In this document: positions 21,163 through 29,173 of the stretch, in pieces | Layout of the letters: every line of letters begins with the position of its first letter | How positions within the stretch are numbered: position 1 is the first letter of the stretch | Source: a virus | IMG/VR virus record: IMGVR_UViG_3300024982_000051 | Coordinates: 1 to 29,173 of that record | Reading direction: 5' to 3' (one strand) | DNA: 29,173 nucleotides | The notes under the pieces: model-generated | The model's database searches: none | What the model saw: only the letters and a program-made list of their open reading frames with translations | Told to the model about the DNA's origin: nothing | Program-made: the position numbers and the translations under genes

Positions 21163-21458
21163 TAATGCACCACCGACTTAATAACATAACCATCATCATC
21201 GAGGACCGCATCTACGGTTAATGTTTTGCCGTTGTGGATAAAAGTGTCATTTTTGGCTATGGCCGGCGTTTCTGCTTTCAGTGTTTCTATTGTTACTTGC
21301 TGTTCTGGAACATAGGCGTCTATTGCCCAGGTTTGCTGAACACCATAATTGACGATGGCTTTAATGCTTGTTGGACTGCCGCCAAATGCCGTATAGATCA
21401 CATCGTCGCCCAGGGTGTCGATGATAGATTTGTTGGGGAATTGGCTGGAAAAGGTCAT
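21162..21458 (-). CDS. Small head-tail attachment protein, 98 aa
   Basis: This short beta-rich protein (FGGSPTSIKAIVNYGVQQTW; KNDTFIHNGKTLTVDAVLDD; DGYVIKSVVH) has the layout of the lambda gpFII-like Phage_attach family. In these proteins a 'g.......gd.......y.v....dd.g......' end is typical. It probably sits at the head completion ring. Synteny is good: it precedes the gpZ-like gene and overlaps it by one base. Confidence 0.6.
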   Translation of the reverse strand: MTFSSQFPNKSIIDTLGDDVIYTAFGGSPTSIKAIVNYGVQQTWAIDAYVPEQQVTIETLKAETPAIAKNDTFIHNGKTLTVDAVLDDDGYVIKSVVH

Positions 21459-21463
21459 TTTAT

Positions 21464-23029
21464 TTAAATAGGAATGTGCAGGCCTGGAACAGGCGAAATA
21501 AATAAACCTGATGCATTACATTCCAGAATTGATATATTAGGCCGCTCGGATAAATTACCGCCATTCGCCTCAACTGCTGCCAAATACGCGGCTACTGTTG
21601 CATAGTCGGTTGCACCGACATTGGCTACTGCTGCCGGTAGTGTTGCATCTGAATCAGTGATATATAGGTTGTTAGATAGTGTAACGTCTTGCGATGCATC
21701 CCTTGTTACATACTTGGCAGCTATAACACCACTACCAACAATAATATTATTTTTTGCTAAGCAAGTTGCGTTATTAGTTGCGATATTTACACCAAAGTAT
21801 AGAGCGCTACCTGTATCAGTTGTGGCAAGATACGACTCATTGCTCTCTACATTGCATGATGTACATCCTTTAAGGTAAATATGCTTACCAGTGCAATTAT
21901 AGGTTTTGTTGCCAATGATTAAGCCTGTTGTTGTTGCCTTTAACAATACACCAAGGCTTGCGCCTTTAACAATGTTGCCTTGGAGTAGGGTTCCGGTATT
22001 ATTGCCGCCCATAACTCCATGACCGCCAGCGCCTTCAAACTTTGAACCACAATTAACGGTCACGCCCTTAATGACACAGGAATTAGATTTATTATCGTAA
22101 GCGGTCGCACCATCCGTCCCAACTAAAGCACCAATTCCGCCGAAAACGTCAATATTGATCGTTCCGCCGATGATACGGTTATTGTGCGCGGTAATTGTTG
22201 TACTAGCAGATTTCATCTCTACACCATAACCGCCGCCGTGACCTGCTGCAACAGAATCAGTCGTTAGTGTTACAAATGGATTGTAAACTAGGGCGTTATC
22301 ACTACTGATTATTTGAATAGCCGAATAGGTTGCGCCTGGAAATGCAGTAGCTAGGTTAGAGTTAATAACTGGATTAATAATCTGTATATTTGACCCTGCG
22401 GCTGTGGCTTTTAAATAAATTGCGGCGGTGTTGGTAGTCACAGCATTATTTATGCACTTTACATTCTTTAATAATATATCAGCTGGCCCCAGTGTTGGGG
22501 CATAGATAGCGGCAGGACTATCATTAATTGTGACTCCATCACCTCTGATCGTAACAGTAACCGTATTGGCTTGCGATAGGTAGACGCTGCGAGTCGATAC
22601 AGCATTAATAACAACACCGCCCAAATCTAAAGTGGCTGTTGCTGTTGGAGAAAATTTAATACCGATAGGCGGTAGGTACCCGCCATAACCTGATAATGTT
22701 ATTTTTCCAAAAGTCAGAGTTAATCCAGAAAAACTTCCAGATGTTTTGACGATTGAATCACCTGTAGATGATGAGGCAATAGTTGCTCCATAGGGATTAA
22801 CCGAGTCTATAGCTATACCTTTTGCTGTAACAATACATGCGACGCCGGCCGAGCTTTCTATCTCTGAGTCAACATATACGCCATCATCAAAAAGAATCGT
22901 ATCGCCGCTGCTTGCCGCTTCGAGAGCGCCTAAATTCGCACCTGCATCAAACATTGTGCGCTTGGCGAGCGCCAATGACAGCCCGCTATTGGCATTATTA
23001 CCATTTTTCGAGATGTAATAGGTCGTCAT
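21464..23029 (-). CDS. Parallel beta-helix virion protein, 521 aa
   Basis: The start MTTYYISKNGNNANSGLSLA is the 'YYVs..GnD.nsG.s' entrance of pectate-lyase-like, right-handed beta-helix proteins. The body has many rungs such as LLKNVKCINNAVTTNTAAIY, IIGGTINIDVFGG, TLLQGNIVKGASLGVLLKAT and TGLIIGNKTYNC. Beta-helix phage proteins often bind or cleave surface glycans. Here the gene sits in the head module, between decoration-type genes and head-tail connectors, rather than among tail spikes. A capsid-bound fibre or a spike attached near the connector is possible. No catalytic residues can be assigned by eye. Confidence 0.7.
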   Translation of the reverse strand: MTTYYISKNGNNANSGLSLALAKRTMFDAGANLGALEAASSGDTILFDDGVYVDSEIESSAGVACIVTAKGIAIDSVNPYGATIASSSTGDSIVKTSGSFSGLTLTFGKITLSGYGGYLPPIGIKFSPTATATLDLGGVVINAVSTRSVYLSQANTVTVTIRGDGVTINDSPAAIYAPTLGPADILLKNVKCINNAVTTNTAAIYLKATAAGSNIQIINPVINSNLATAFPGATYSAIQIISSDNALVYNPFVTLTTDSVAAGHGGGYGVEMKSASTTITAHNNRIIGGTINIDVFGGIGALVGTDGATAYDNKSNSCVIKGVTVNCGSKFEGAGGHGVMGGNNTGTLLQGNIVKGASLGVLLKATTTGLIIGNKTYNCTGKHIYLKGCTSCNVESNESYLATTDTGSALYFGVNIATNNATCLAKNNIIVGSGVIAAKYVTRDASQDVTLSNNLYITDSDATLPAAVANVGATDYATVAAYLAAVEANGGNLSERPNISILECNASGLFISPVPGLHIPI

Positions 23030-23229
23030 GATATTACCACAGACGCTAACTTACCGTTCGACCATGTGTAGGTTTTCGTGACACCGCCACCGACCACAGT
23101 TGCAAGCTTACCGTTTGCATAGGTAAACGTATAAGCAACACCTGAAATAGTGGCCGATGCCAGTGTTCCATCACTGTTATAAACAGGTGATACTACCGTT
23201 CCGATAGTCAAATCTACTGGATAACTCAT
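23026..23229 (-). CDS. Small YD-repeat-like virion protein, 67 aa
   Basis: The ATG at 23229 is preferred over an upstream in-frame start inside the previous gene. The product (MSYPVDLTIGTVVSPVYNSD...) holds two short 'Y.ya.GkLa.v' units, YTFTYANGKLATVVGGG and KTYTWSNGKLASVVIS. These resemble single RHS/YD-type beta repeats. A small capsid or fibre accessory protein is likely by place. It overlaps the start of the beta-helix gene by 4 bases. Confidence 0.55.
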   Translation of the reverse strand: MSYPVDLTIGTVVSPVYNSDGTLASATISGVAYTFTYANGKLATVVGGGVTKTYTWSNGKLASVVIS

Positions 23230-23230
23230 G

Positions 23231-23494
23231 TTAGTAGGCCACCGCCAGAACGTCACCCACAACACCGGTTACTCTGATCTTTGTTATTGGTGCGTTAACC
23301 GCCACAACACGCATAGTGGCAGTAGTTATATCGATTTGCGGGGTGAAATATTCAAGCCCGTCATTGGTTGAAAACTCAATTTTGCGCGTTGCATCAGAAG
23401 ATTTCAGAGTGACTGAAGCGGGATATTTAACGCCATTGCAATCAATCACCACGCTTGTTTCACCGGTTATTAATGTTCGTTTTATCTTGCTCAT
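23231..23494 (-). CDS. Small beta-rich virion protein, 87 aa
   Basis: It starts MSKIKRTLITGETSVVIDCN and ends IRVTGVVGDVLAVAY. It is an all-beta protein without membrane segments, with the look of a capsid decoration or fibre-base subunit. No family is recognised. One base separates its stop codon from the ATG of the next small gene, showing co-translation within the late operon. Confidence 0.55.
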   Translation of the reverse strand: MSKIKRTLITGETSVVIDCNGVKYPASVTLKSSDATRKIEFSTNDGLEYFTPQIDITTATMRVVAVNAPITKIRVTGVVGDVLAVAY

Positions 23495-23529
23495 GGATGT
23501 CCTACTTCAGTTAAAACCGTTATCGAAAT

Positions 23530-23922
23530 TTATTGATAACCGAGCGGATTGCCGCCCAGCGCGTTAAAGTCTTTTTCAAGTTTTTTTGTGCAGAGTCCAA
23601 GCATAGCGGGTATAGATTGAGTGATACCCATAGTATGTAACTCATCGCTGACAGGCACACCATGCACAAAAAAAATGGTGTTATGTACTGGAACAGTGCC
23701 AAAATTCCAGAACCCGGATAACTGAACGCACTTTAAGCAACGATCCAAATCAGGCGTGGATTTTGCGGCATAACCCTGGCAAACCTGATCAGATGCGAAT
23801 AAATGCGGTTTTTCATCGGCCATCGCTTCAAAAGAAGACAGCAAGATATAAACCAGGACAACCAGCAGCACTAATATGACTAATGTTTCAATAATGCGCC
23901 CCATTAATCTATACATATTCAT
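23530..23922 (-). CDS. Single-pass membrane protein next to holin, 130 aa
   Basis: An N-terminal membrane segment (IIETLVILVLLVVLVYILLS) is followed by about 95 soluble residues with four cysteines (VCQGYAAKSTPDLDRCLKCV; LGLC). The soluble part probably lies in the periplasm. The ATG overlaps the holin stop by 4 bases (ATGA). Because of this partner an antiholin or inner-membrane spanin-type function can be considered, but the long coiled coil usual in i-spanins is missing. No family is named. Confidence 0.55.
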   Translation of the reverse strand: MNMYRLMGRIIETLVILVLLVVLVYILLSSFEAMADEKPHLFASDQVCQGYAAKSTPDLDRCLKCVQLSGFWNFGTVPVHNTIFFVHGVPVSDELHTMGITQSIPAMLGLCTKKLEKDFNALGGNPLGYQ

Positions 23923-24269
23923 TTTTCTCCAAACTGGTTTTTTTCATCAAGCCATTTTCTAAATGCACGGTCAGCGGCCAATTCGAAAGCGAATATTGCC
24001 CGGCTGCCCATGTGCGCCGATACGCCGATAATGGCGGCTGATAACCCTTGAGGGATCGCCGCCGACTCACACAGTAAAAATGTGATCACTCCGACAAAAG
24101 CCGATATAACAATATCGCCAACGATCTCAACGATTGAAAAACGGGCAATAATGTTGCAACGCACTTTCCGTACATAGCTGGCAATACCGCCCCATGCTGA
24201 AAGAATGATGACCCATAACCAGGTAGCAAGCTCATAAGTAGCAGGGTCTTTATCAATCATTGGCAACAC
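23919..24269 (-). CDS. Holin, LydA/holin-III type
   Basis: This 116-residue membrane protein shows the pattern of phage LydA-like holins: WLWVIILSAWGGIASYVRKV at the first membrane segment and FSIVEIVGDIVISAFVGVIT at the second. Then come FLLCESAAIPQGLSAAIIGV and SAHMGSRAIFAFELA. It should form the membrane lesions that let the endolysin reach the cell wall. It lies in the head module, over 20 kb from the endolysin and on the other strand, so lysis genes are split between operons. Confidence 0.8.
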   Translation of the reverse strand: MLPMIDKDPATYELATWLWVIILSAWGGIASYVRKVRCNIIARFSIVEIVGDIVISAFVGVITFLLCESAAIPQGLSAAIIGVSAHMGSRAIFAFELAADRAFRKWLDEKNQFGEK

Positions 24270-24272
24270 GCT

Positions 24273-24941
24273 TTAAGCAATGGTTGAATGCATCAATATC
24301 CAGGCAGTACCATTGTTAATGAACTGCGCCAGATCGTTATTAGCATCCTGCGTGGCGAATGTTGCGCCGCCTGCGATGGTTTCAGATGCGTTAGGATCAA
24401 TCGTGATGGCCTGAGCTGTCGCATCGGTTTTCTTAACAAACAGCTTTGAACCTGTTGGAATAGCTGCAACGGCTGGTAAATTGATCGTTTGCGCGGCGGT
24501 GTTGGGGGCAAAAATAATTAAGTCCTTCCCGCCAAAATCACCAAGGTTTAACGTTTGTGCGCCGGTGGCGGCAAGCGTTAGCGTGCGCGGCCCTTCTTCA
24601 GCGAATTCTTCCAGATCAACTAATACGGTTGCTGTCGCTGCCAGCTCGGCTTGATCAGCAAAACCAATGAAATAGGTATTGATTGCAGCCGCATTAACAA
24701 CTTTAGCAGCTGAAGCATCCCAGAATAAGCGCTGGCCTTGAGTAACGGCCATGCTGGTATCTTTTGCCAGTTGGAATACGCCTTCTTTGGCAACAGAACC
24801 TACTGCCAAGCTGGCGATGGCTACTAAGGCAATACCCATTTGCTGTTTACCGATAACAACAGGCTGGCCGCTTACGACGGCTGAACCGGTGCCGTTTGTC
24901 CAGTCGATGACATCGCCTGGCTTTACATATTTGTTTGACAT
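24273..24941 (-). CDS. DUF2190 capsid protein with C-terminal extension, 222 aa
   Basis: Residues about 1-112 (KPGDVIDWTNGTGSAVVSGQ...GVFQLAKDTSMAVTQGQRLF; FWDASAAKVV) match DUF2190, a capsid decoration-type family found next to major capsid genes. The following 110 residues (RTLTLAATGAQTLNLGDFGG; AAQTINLPAVAAIPTGSKLF; TIDPNASETI) form a separate beta-rich module. Extended DUF2190 proteins of this kind may carry a surface-exposed domain. The gene follows the capsid fusion after a 59-bp gap that contains a strong palindrome. Confidence 0.75.
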   Translation of the reverse strand: MSNKYVKPGDVIDWTNGTGSAVVSGQPVVIGKQQMGIALVAIASLAVGSVAKEGVFQLAKDTSMAVTQGQRLFWDASAAKVVNAAAINTYFIGFADQAELAATATVLVDLEEFAEEGPRTLTLAATGAQTLNLGDFGGKDLIIFAPNTAAQTINLPAVAAIPTGSKLFVKKTDATAQAITIDPNASETIAGGATFATQDANNDLAQFINNGTAWILMHSTIA

Positions 24942-24969
24942 AATAATATTCTCTTAAAAGGGTTGTGGT

Positions 24970-24991
24970 AGAGACAGCCTAGGCTGTCTCT
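24970..24991. other. Perfect 22-bp palindrome between capsid and DUF2190 genes
   Basis: AGAGACAGCCT is followed directly by its exact complement AGGCTGTCTCT. As RNA it gives a stem of about 9 bp with a 4-base loop. No T-run follows on the minus strand (ACCACAACCC), so it is not a plain intrinsic terminator. An RNA-stabilising or processing hairpin that protects the abundant capsid message is a reasonable guess; a protein-binding site is another. Confidence 0.5.
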
Positions 24992-25000
24992 GTGTGGCTA

Positions 25001-27064
25001 TTAAGCGCCTGCGTTTTTGTAAGCGCCTTCATAGCCCACTGCACCAACACCGAAAGGCAATTCCACGCGATAACTGATACCGGCAGTATTAAAGTTTTCT
25101 TCCATTGCCAATCTTGGCTCGGTTTGACCATCCAGGAATCCGACTTCGATAACGGCAGCTTGTATAGGATCGGCAAATAGATACCACTCAGTTCCTGTGA
25201 TGCGGGGCGTATCAACTATTTCCTGAACCATTCCCCTGACTTTATTATCACGCTGTATTTTGTTTGGTGTATCAGGATCGTATGTAGAGTTAATAACGAC
25301 ACGAACATCGCCACCTTTACCTATTGGACCAACCCAAATGTTAGGTCTAACATCTAGGTACTCTTTCCCACTAACATCCATTTGCTTAGCCATTGCCACG
25401 CGCCCAGCTTCAAGACTATCAACCGATGGAACAGCACCAGTGCCTTGATAGTTGTTATGGTCAGTTGAAAACAGGGCATAACCGTCCTTCATGGTCGGAT
25501 TAGCTGCCAACAAGGCGAAAACCTTATTTTCGATGGTCCGCTTTGCTGCACGGCCCAGGTTAGTGGTCAAATCAGCAATAAAGCCAATATCATCATTGAT
25601 GATAACTTCGGGAGTGATGCTGATCACATTACCGCGACGTACAACTGTGATCCCTTCTTTTGCAGCATCAGGAATGTCTTTTCGTTTGTATTCACCTGCT
25701 TCATTTACGGTATCGATGTCACCAATGAATCCGGTGCGTAAACGCAACCACTCGCGAAAATCTGTCACTGTGCCTATTTTACAGAATTTTGACCAGGTAT
25801 CCGGGGTCGCCTGGAAGGCGGTCAAAACCTGTTTGTGCATGATATTTTCCATCAAAACCGGAAAATCACTGGTTGATTGCCCATAACCGGAAGCATAAGG
25901 ACGCATAGCTAAAGCCGCTTCAACAAGTTGCACGCGGCCCATGCCTTTAATACTTCTGCCGGCACGCTCTAAACAGGCCCTTGCAACTTCTTCAAGTCGG
26001 TAATTTCTGAATTCGTTTTGTGGATCGTGCTTGTCTTTACCGCTGCGGGCCATGATCGCTTGGCCCACACCACGCGCGAATTTCTCAATATCAGTTTCGC
26101 CGGTGTCGACACGATGCGCAAAGTTTCCGGCGGTAGGCTCCAGGCCTTCGCCCAGCTTTAAATGCAGTCTGTCAACAGCGGCTTGGACATTGATATTGCT
26201 ATCATCGAGGCATTGCGCCATTAGATCAGCAACACCATTCATTTTTGCAAACGGGGTGAATTTTGCACGAATGTCAGTACGCCGTTGAGTCTCATCGGCT
26301 AATACTTGGGTTCTGATTTCCGCTGCACTAGGTTGAGTTGTTGCCTGTGGTTGACTTACAGGTTCGTGCGTAATGACGGTTTGTGGTACGGACGCCGCCG
26401 GTTGTGCTGCCTGTTTATCTGGCATGGTAGTCTCCTGGGGAGGTTGAGTAAATATTCCAGCGGCTGCCGGAATGGTTTTATAGCGTTTATTCAAATCAAA
26501 ATGAGCGGAAACCGGCATGGCGTCGGTTATTGAATCGACCAGGCCTTCAGCAGCGGCTTCATCAGCGGTAAACCAGTGATCAACGCCATCGGTTAACCAG
26601 CTCATAACGGCATCAATAGTTTTGCCGGTTTTGTCTGCGTAACTGGTACTCATGGCTTGCGCGAATTTATCCAGTGTATCGGCCATATCGCGCATATCCT
26701 TGGAATTGCCGACTGAACCGCCCCACGGGGCATGAATCATCATCAAGGCATTGTCGGCCATCTCTACCTTATCGCCTGCCATAGCGATTAATGAAGCAAT
26801 GCTGACGGCAACACCGTCAATCGCTATAGTGGTGGTGGCCTTGTGGCGTTTGATGGCGTTATAGATTGCTATGCCATCGGATACCGAGCCGCCATAGCTG
26901 TTAATACGGACTGTCAATTGATCAACATCAAGCACGGACAAATCAGCAACAAATTGCCGGGCGGTGACTGAATCACCCATCCAGCTTTCGCCAATGTCGC
27001 CATAAATGTTAATTTCAGCCGATTTACTGCCCTTGGCTTTAATTTCGTACCATTGTTTAGGCAT
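25001..27064 (-). CDS. Prohead protease / major capsid fusion protein, 687 aa
   Basis: Residues about 15-180 are a ClpP-like S14 protease. Catalytic Ser88 lies in GVAVSIASLIAMAG, His111 in MMIHAPWGG, and an Asp is likely at 159 or 162 (LTDGVDHWFTADEA). A Gln/Pro/Ala-rich linker (about 212-245) leads to a helical scaffold-like part. The C-terminal 300 residues are an HK97-fold capsid protein of the Mu gpT-like type (VVRRGNVISITPEVIINDDI; ALFSTDHNNYQGTGAVPSVD). Such fusions are known in other siphoviruses: the protease and scaffold part is expected to be released during maturation. The ATG overlaps the portal stop by 8 bases. Confidence 0.9.
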   Translation of the reverse strand: MPKQWYEIKAKGSKSAEINIYGDIGESWMGDSVTARQFVADLSVLDVDQLTVRINSYGGSVSDGIAIYNAIKRHKATTTIAIDGVAVSIASLIAMAGDKVEMADNALMMIHAPWGGSVGNSKDMRDMADTLDKFAQAMSTSYADKTGKTIDAVMSWLTDGVDHWFTADEAAAEGLVDSITDAMPVSAHFDLNKRYKTIPAAAGIFTQPPQETTMPDKQAAQPAASVPQTVITHEPVSQPQATTQPSAAEIRTQVLADETQRRTDIRAKFTPFAKMNGVADLMAQCLDDSNINVQAAVDRLHLKLGEGLEPTAGNFAHRVDTGETDIEKFARGVGQAIMARSGKDKHDPQNEFRNYRLEEVARACLERAGRSIKGMGRVQLVEAALAMRPYASGYGQSTSDFPVLMENIMHKQVLTAFQATPDTWSKFCKIGTVTDFREWLRLRTGFIGDIDTVNEAGEYKRKDIPDAAKEGITVVRRGNVISITPEVIINDDIGFIADLTTNLGRAAKRTIENKVFALLAANPTMKDGYALFSTDHNNYQGTGAVPSVDSLEAGRVAMAKQMDVSGKEYLDVRPNIWVGPIGKGGDVRVVINSTYDPDTPNKIQRDNKVRGMVQEIVDTPRITGTEWYLFADPIQAAVIEVGFLDGQTEPRLAMEENFNTAGISYRVELPFGVGAVGYEGAYKNAGA

Positions 27065-28538
27065 TGTTTGCCCCTTGGTTTATTGGGTTATCGTTAGCCG
27101 GGTCACTGGAACTTACCAGACCGGCGGCTTTTAATTGTCTGCGCCAGCGGGCTTCCTGCTCTAGCACATCACGAGGATTACCACCGCGTTTGCGAATGAT
27201 TTCAGGTCCGGCGATATAGCCTGAACGCTCGCCTTCACTATTGCCTTTGATTTCTTTCAATGGGTCAATCCACGGCATGGACGGACCGATAAATAAAGCA
27301 TCATCCATTGATAAAGGGTCAATATCAGCCGGGATTTTTACCAGGCCATCAAGTACAGCCATTTTTACGAACATTTCCCAAACTGGCTGGATCATGCCGC
27401 TAATAAATTCATTGGTTAAAACGCTGTAATTTGACCATCCTTCTATAAGTTCCTGGCGTTGACTTGAATAACTGCCGTCATAATCGCGTGCTATGGTTGA
27501 ATAGTTAACACCAGCACCGGCGGCAACTGCTCTTAATTGGCCTTTGCGGTATTCGATTAATTGCGGGTTTGGCCTATTCGTATCGATCATGCCTATTTCT
27601 TCACCAGGCATAAGGTCATCAAAGACCATACCGGGAGAAAACCGCAATGATCGTGCCGAACCGTCAGCAGTGGGATCGTACATATCCGGTTGGCCTTTTT
27701 TGATAAAGGCGGCCATCGACGCGGCTATTTTTGCCGCAATGCGTTCGGATTCTTCGTAGTCTTTGACATCATCAAGTCGAGTCATCACTGCGGCAAAAAC
27801 TGACACGCCGCGTATTTGGCTAATACGCTCACGGATGCGTAAATGATTGATTCGATCAGCGCTAACAGGGCTTACATTCAACGCTGTAGTGCTGAATACA
27901 TTAATATCGCCTGGATGTTCGCGATAAAGATAATAATTTATAGGCTTGCCCCAGCCGTTACGCTGGATACCTTGAATAATTCTATTGCCTGGATCGTCAT
28001 AGATCAGCGGGCACATATCCGCTTCTAATAATTCCAGTGAGAATTTTACTTCGGTCCCGTGATCAAAAAACGGCACAATACCGGTCAGATTTTTTGATAA
28101 TACTTCGCCATCACGCACCCATGACCGGCATAACAAACGTTGCGCAGAAGGCCAATCCATTGTAAAAGTGCATTCCGGTTTTCTTATCCAGTTTTTCCAA
28201 TATCGTAATAATGCGTCGGCAAGTTCGTCATGAATTTCACCGCCAAAAGTACGGGGCTGAGGTTCGATACCGATACCATTCGCGCCAACCACATTATTTA
28301 CCAGGGCATTTAAAACACCCTTGGCTAGATCATGATTGCCATCAAGAAACCTTGCTTGATTGCGCAAGTTGGGACCGGCTTGAGCTACCCACTGATTTCC
28401 GCTACCTGAATCGCGGCTCTGTTTGCGCAAAACCGTGGGTTTAGCCGCTTCATAAGCGGCTAAAATGTTTCTTGCTTGCATACGGCGAACGGCACGCTCT
28501 GGAGAAATTGAAGCAATGGCAGAATCAAGCCAATTCAT
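27057..28538 (-). CDS. Portal protein, lambda type
   Basis: This 493-residue protein is a lambda gpB-like portal (Phage_portal_2). Visible family segments are MNWLDSAIASISPERAVRRM at the start, FLDGNHDLAKGVLNALVNNV, then SWVRDGEVLSKN and the ISQIRGVSVFAAVMTRLDDV clip region. INRPNPQ-type (IDTNRPNPQLIEY) and YSTIARDYDGSYSSQRQEL segments follow. It forms the dodecameric ring through which DNA is packaged and to which the tail attaches. The start overlaps the gpW stop (TGATG), and the end overlaps the capsid fusion gene. Length is normal. Confidence 0.9.
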   Translation of the reverse strand: MNWLDSAIASISPERAVRRMQARNILAAYEAAKPTVLRKQSRDSGSGNQWVAQAGPNLRNQARFLDGNHDLAKGVLNALVNNVVGANGIGIEPQPRTFGGEIHDELADALLRYWKNWIRKPECTFTMDWPSAQRLLCRSWVRDGEVLSKNLTGIVPFFDHGTEVKFSLELLEADMCPLIYDDPGNRIIQGIQRNGWGKPINYYLYREHPGDINVFSTTALNVSPVSADRINHLRIRERISQIRGVSVFAAVMTRLDDVKDYEESERIAAKIAASMAAFIKKGQPDMYDPTADGSARSLRFSPGMVFDDLMPGEEIGMIDTNRPNPQLIEYRKGQLRAVAAGAGVNYSTIARDYDGSYSSQRQELIEGWSNYSVLTNEFISGMIQPVWEMFVKMAVLDGLVKIPADIDPLSMDDALFIGPSMPWIDPLKEIKGNSEGERSGYIAGPEIIRKRGGNPRDVLEQEARWRRQLKAAGLVSSSDPANDNPINQGANNA

Positions 28539-28753
28539 CAGCTAAAATCAGGCGTTTGATAGCGGGGAGAAGTGCCGCCAGTGGCGATACGGGCTTCAGC
28601 ATTGACGCGTCTCTCCCAGTCACGGCGGCCTTGTTGCACTTCAATCAGATTTGCCCGAGTCAGAATACGCTCCCCGAAACGCACGCTTTGGCCTTCCAGG
28701 ATGGCGACCTCGGCAGCGATGTATTTATCGAGCATTTCGGATGCGGTTGTCAT
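28538..28753 (-). CDS. gpW-like head-tail joining protein, 71 aa
   Basis: The sequence (MTTASEMLDKYIAAEVAILE, GQSVRFGERILTRANLIEVQ, QGRRDWERRVN) matches the small gpW head completion family: a helix, the 'G.s....r.ltraDL.ei..gr..we' hairpin and a second helix. It stabilises the filled head and helps tail joining. Its position directly before the portal is as in lambda. The ATG overlaps the stop of a possible upstream microprotein. Confidence 0.85.
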   Translation of the reverse strand: MTTASEMLDKYIAAEVAILEGQSVRFGERILTRANLIEVQQGRRDWERRVNAEARIATGGTSPRYQTPDFS

Positions 28754-28845
28754 TTGGCAATGTCAGATAATGATAAAAGTACGGATACCAGGATAATTAG
28801 CGTTATACAGAATGCTGTGATTATCCCGTACATCGGTTTAAACAT
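28750..28845 (-). CDS. Possible membrane microprotein before gpW, 31 aa
   Basis: A 31-codon frame (MFKPMYGIITAFCITLIILV...) consists mainly of one hydrophobic helix and ends SLSDIAK. Its stop overlaps the gpW start (ATGA). It fills the only gap in this part of the operon. The SD is poor, and no family is known. It may be a membrane peptide or a coupling leader. Confidence 0.35.
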   Translation of the reverse strand: MFKPMYGIITAFCITLIILVSVLLSLSDIAK

Positions 28846-28861
28846 CGGGTATGTCTGTTAC

Positions 28862-29152
28862 TTAAACGGGTGCTTCGGGTGTCGGGTCAACTACGTCGGT
28901 ATTGATGGCATCAAGATTTTGCGCAATGGTGATCAGGCTTCCGACCGTGCCGTTTAACGTGTCGATTGAGGCTTGAACTTCAACTGGAACCGTATCAACA
29001 GCTTCTAATTGTGCCTGTAAGTCAGCGATGGTTTGCGCCTGGACAGACGAGACCGCCACGACTTCAGCTTGCACTTTGTTAAGAACGCTAACCGCGTTTT
29101 CGAGAATCGCGTTAGTTTCGTCGAGCTTGGCTTTTACTTCTTCAATTTTCAT
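28862..29152 (-). CDS. Coiled-coil protein, 96 aa
   Basis: The product (MKIEEVKAKLDETNAILENA...) is almost entirely amphipathic helix with Val/Leu heptads, followed by a short Pro-rich end (PTPEAPV). It has no cysteine or aromatic residues. AGGA precedes the ATG by about 9 bases. Similar coiled-coil proteins of unknown function lie between terminase and portal genes in several phages. The terminase genes themselves are expected beyond the right edge. Confidence 0.6.
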   Translation of the reverse strand: MKIEEVKAKLDETNAILENAVSVLNKVQAEVVAVSSVQAQTIADLQAQLEAVDTVPVEVQASIDTLNGTVGSLITIAQNLDAINTDVVDPTPEAPV

Positions 29153-29173
29153 TTGTAGAGTTCCTAATAAAGC

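Overview
The window is almost entirely genome of a temperate, siphovirus-like phage of a Gram-negative host. A Pseudomonadota host, probably gammaproteobacterial, is suggested by the lambda-type head-tail genes, a LexA/CI-like repressor, and a tRNA-His fragment ending in an encoded CCA. No genus can be named from sequence alone. The tail genes abut an att site that abuts the integrase. That is the lambda order of a circular or unintegrated phage (tail - attP - int), not of a prophage whose ends meet host DNA. The 13 G residues at the very start look like a contig edge.

Layout. (1) 1-1070, minus strand: a Cro-like repressor, a LuxR-type HTH protein and two overlapping membrane microproteins. 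(2) 1071-1153: a compact cro/cI switch with three 13-bp operators, then cI (plus) and a bidirectional terminator. (3) 1888-2245, minus: a basic protein and a small exported His/Cys protein. (4) 2287-2328: an early promoter that repeats the cro promoter architecture, with two more copies of the same operator. It drives a long plus-strand operon: small proteins, an apparently structured RNA (2637-2957), a GH108 endolysin, a putative HTH protein, a DUF4224-like protein, a cassette-like block (4917-7456), a tyrosine integrase and two small proteins. (5) 9418-9638: attP, with a tRNA-His 3' half as core and TTGCAACC arm repeats on both sides. (6) 9646-29152, minus: the late operon. Reading from the right it holds a coiled-coil protein, gpW, portal, protease-capsid fusion, DUF2190, holin, small proteins, a beta-helix protein, head-tail connectors, the tail tube, a frameshifted tail chaperone, an exported moron, the tape measure and the tail-tip genes. 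Terminase and replication genes are not in the window.

The most unusual parts are these. (a) A run of five attC-like sites separates phage-type genes (an unnamed WWLGFD protein, a Dam methyltransferase, a DUF7446-like protein, a PAPS-reductase-like protein and a DUF551 protein). The sites behave like an integron-less cassette cluster, but all point opposite to the genes. (b) About 320 nt between two early genes can fold into a large RNA with an 18-bp long-range stem and an H-type pseudoknot. (c) A moron in the tail operon is flanked by an intact and a decayed copy of the frameshift extension of the tail chaperone. All functions are inferred from reading the sequence; no database search was run.
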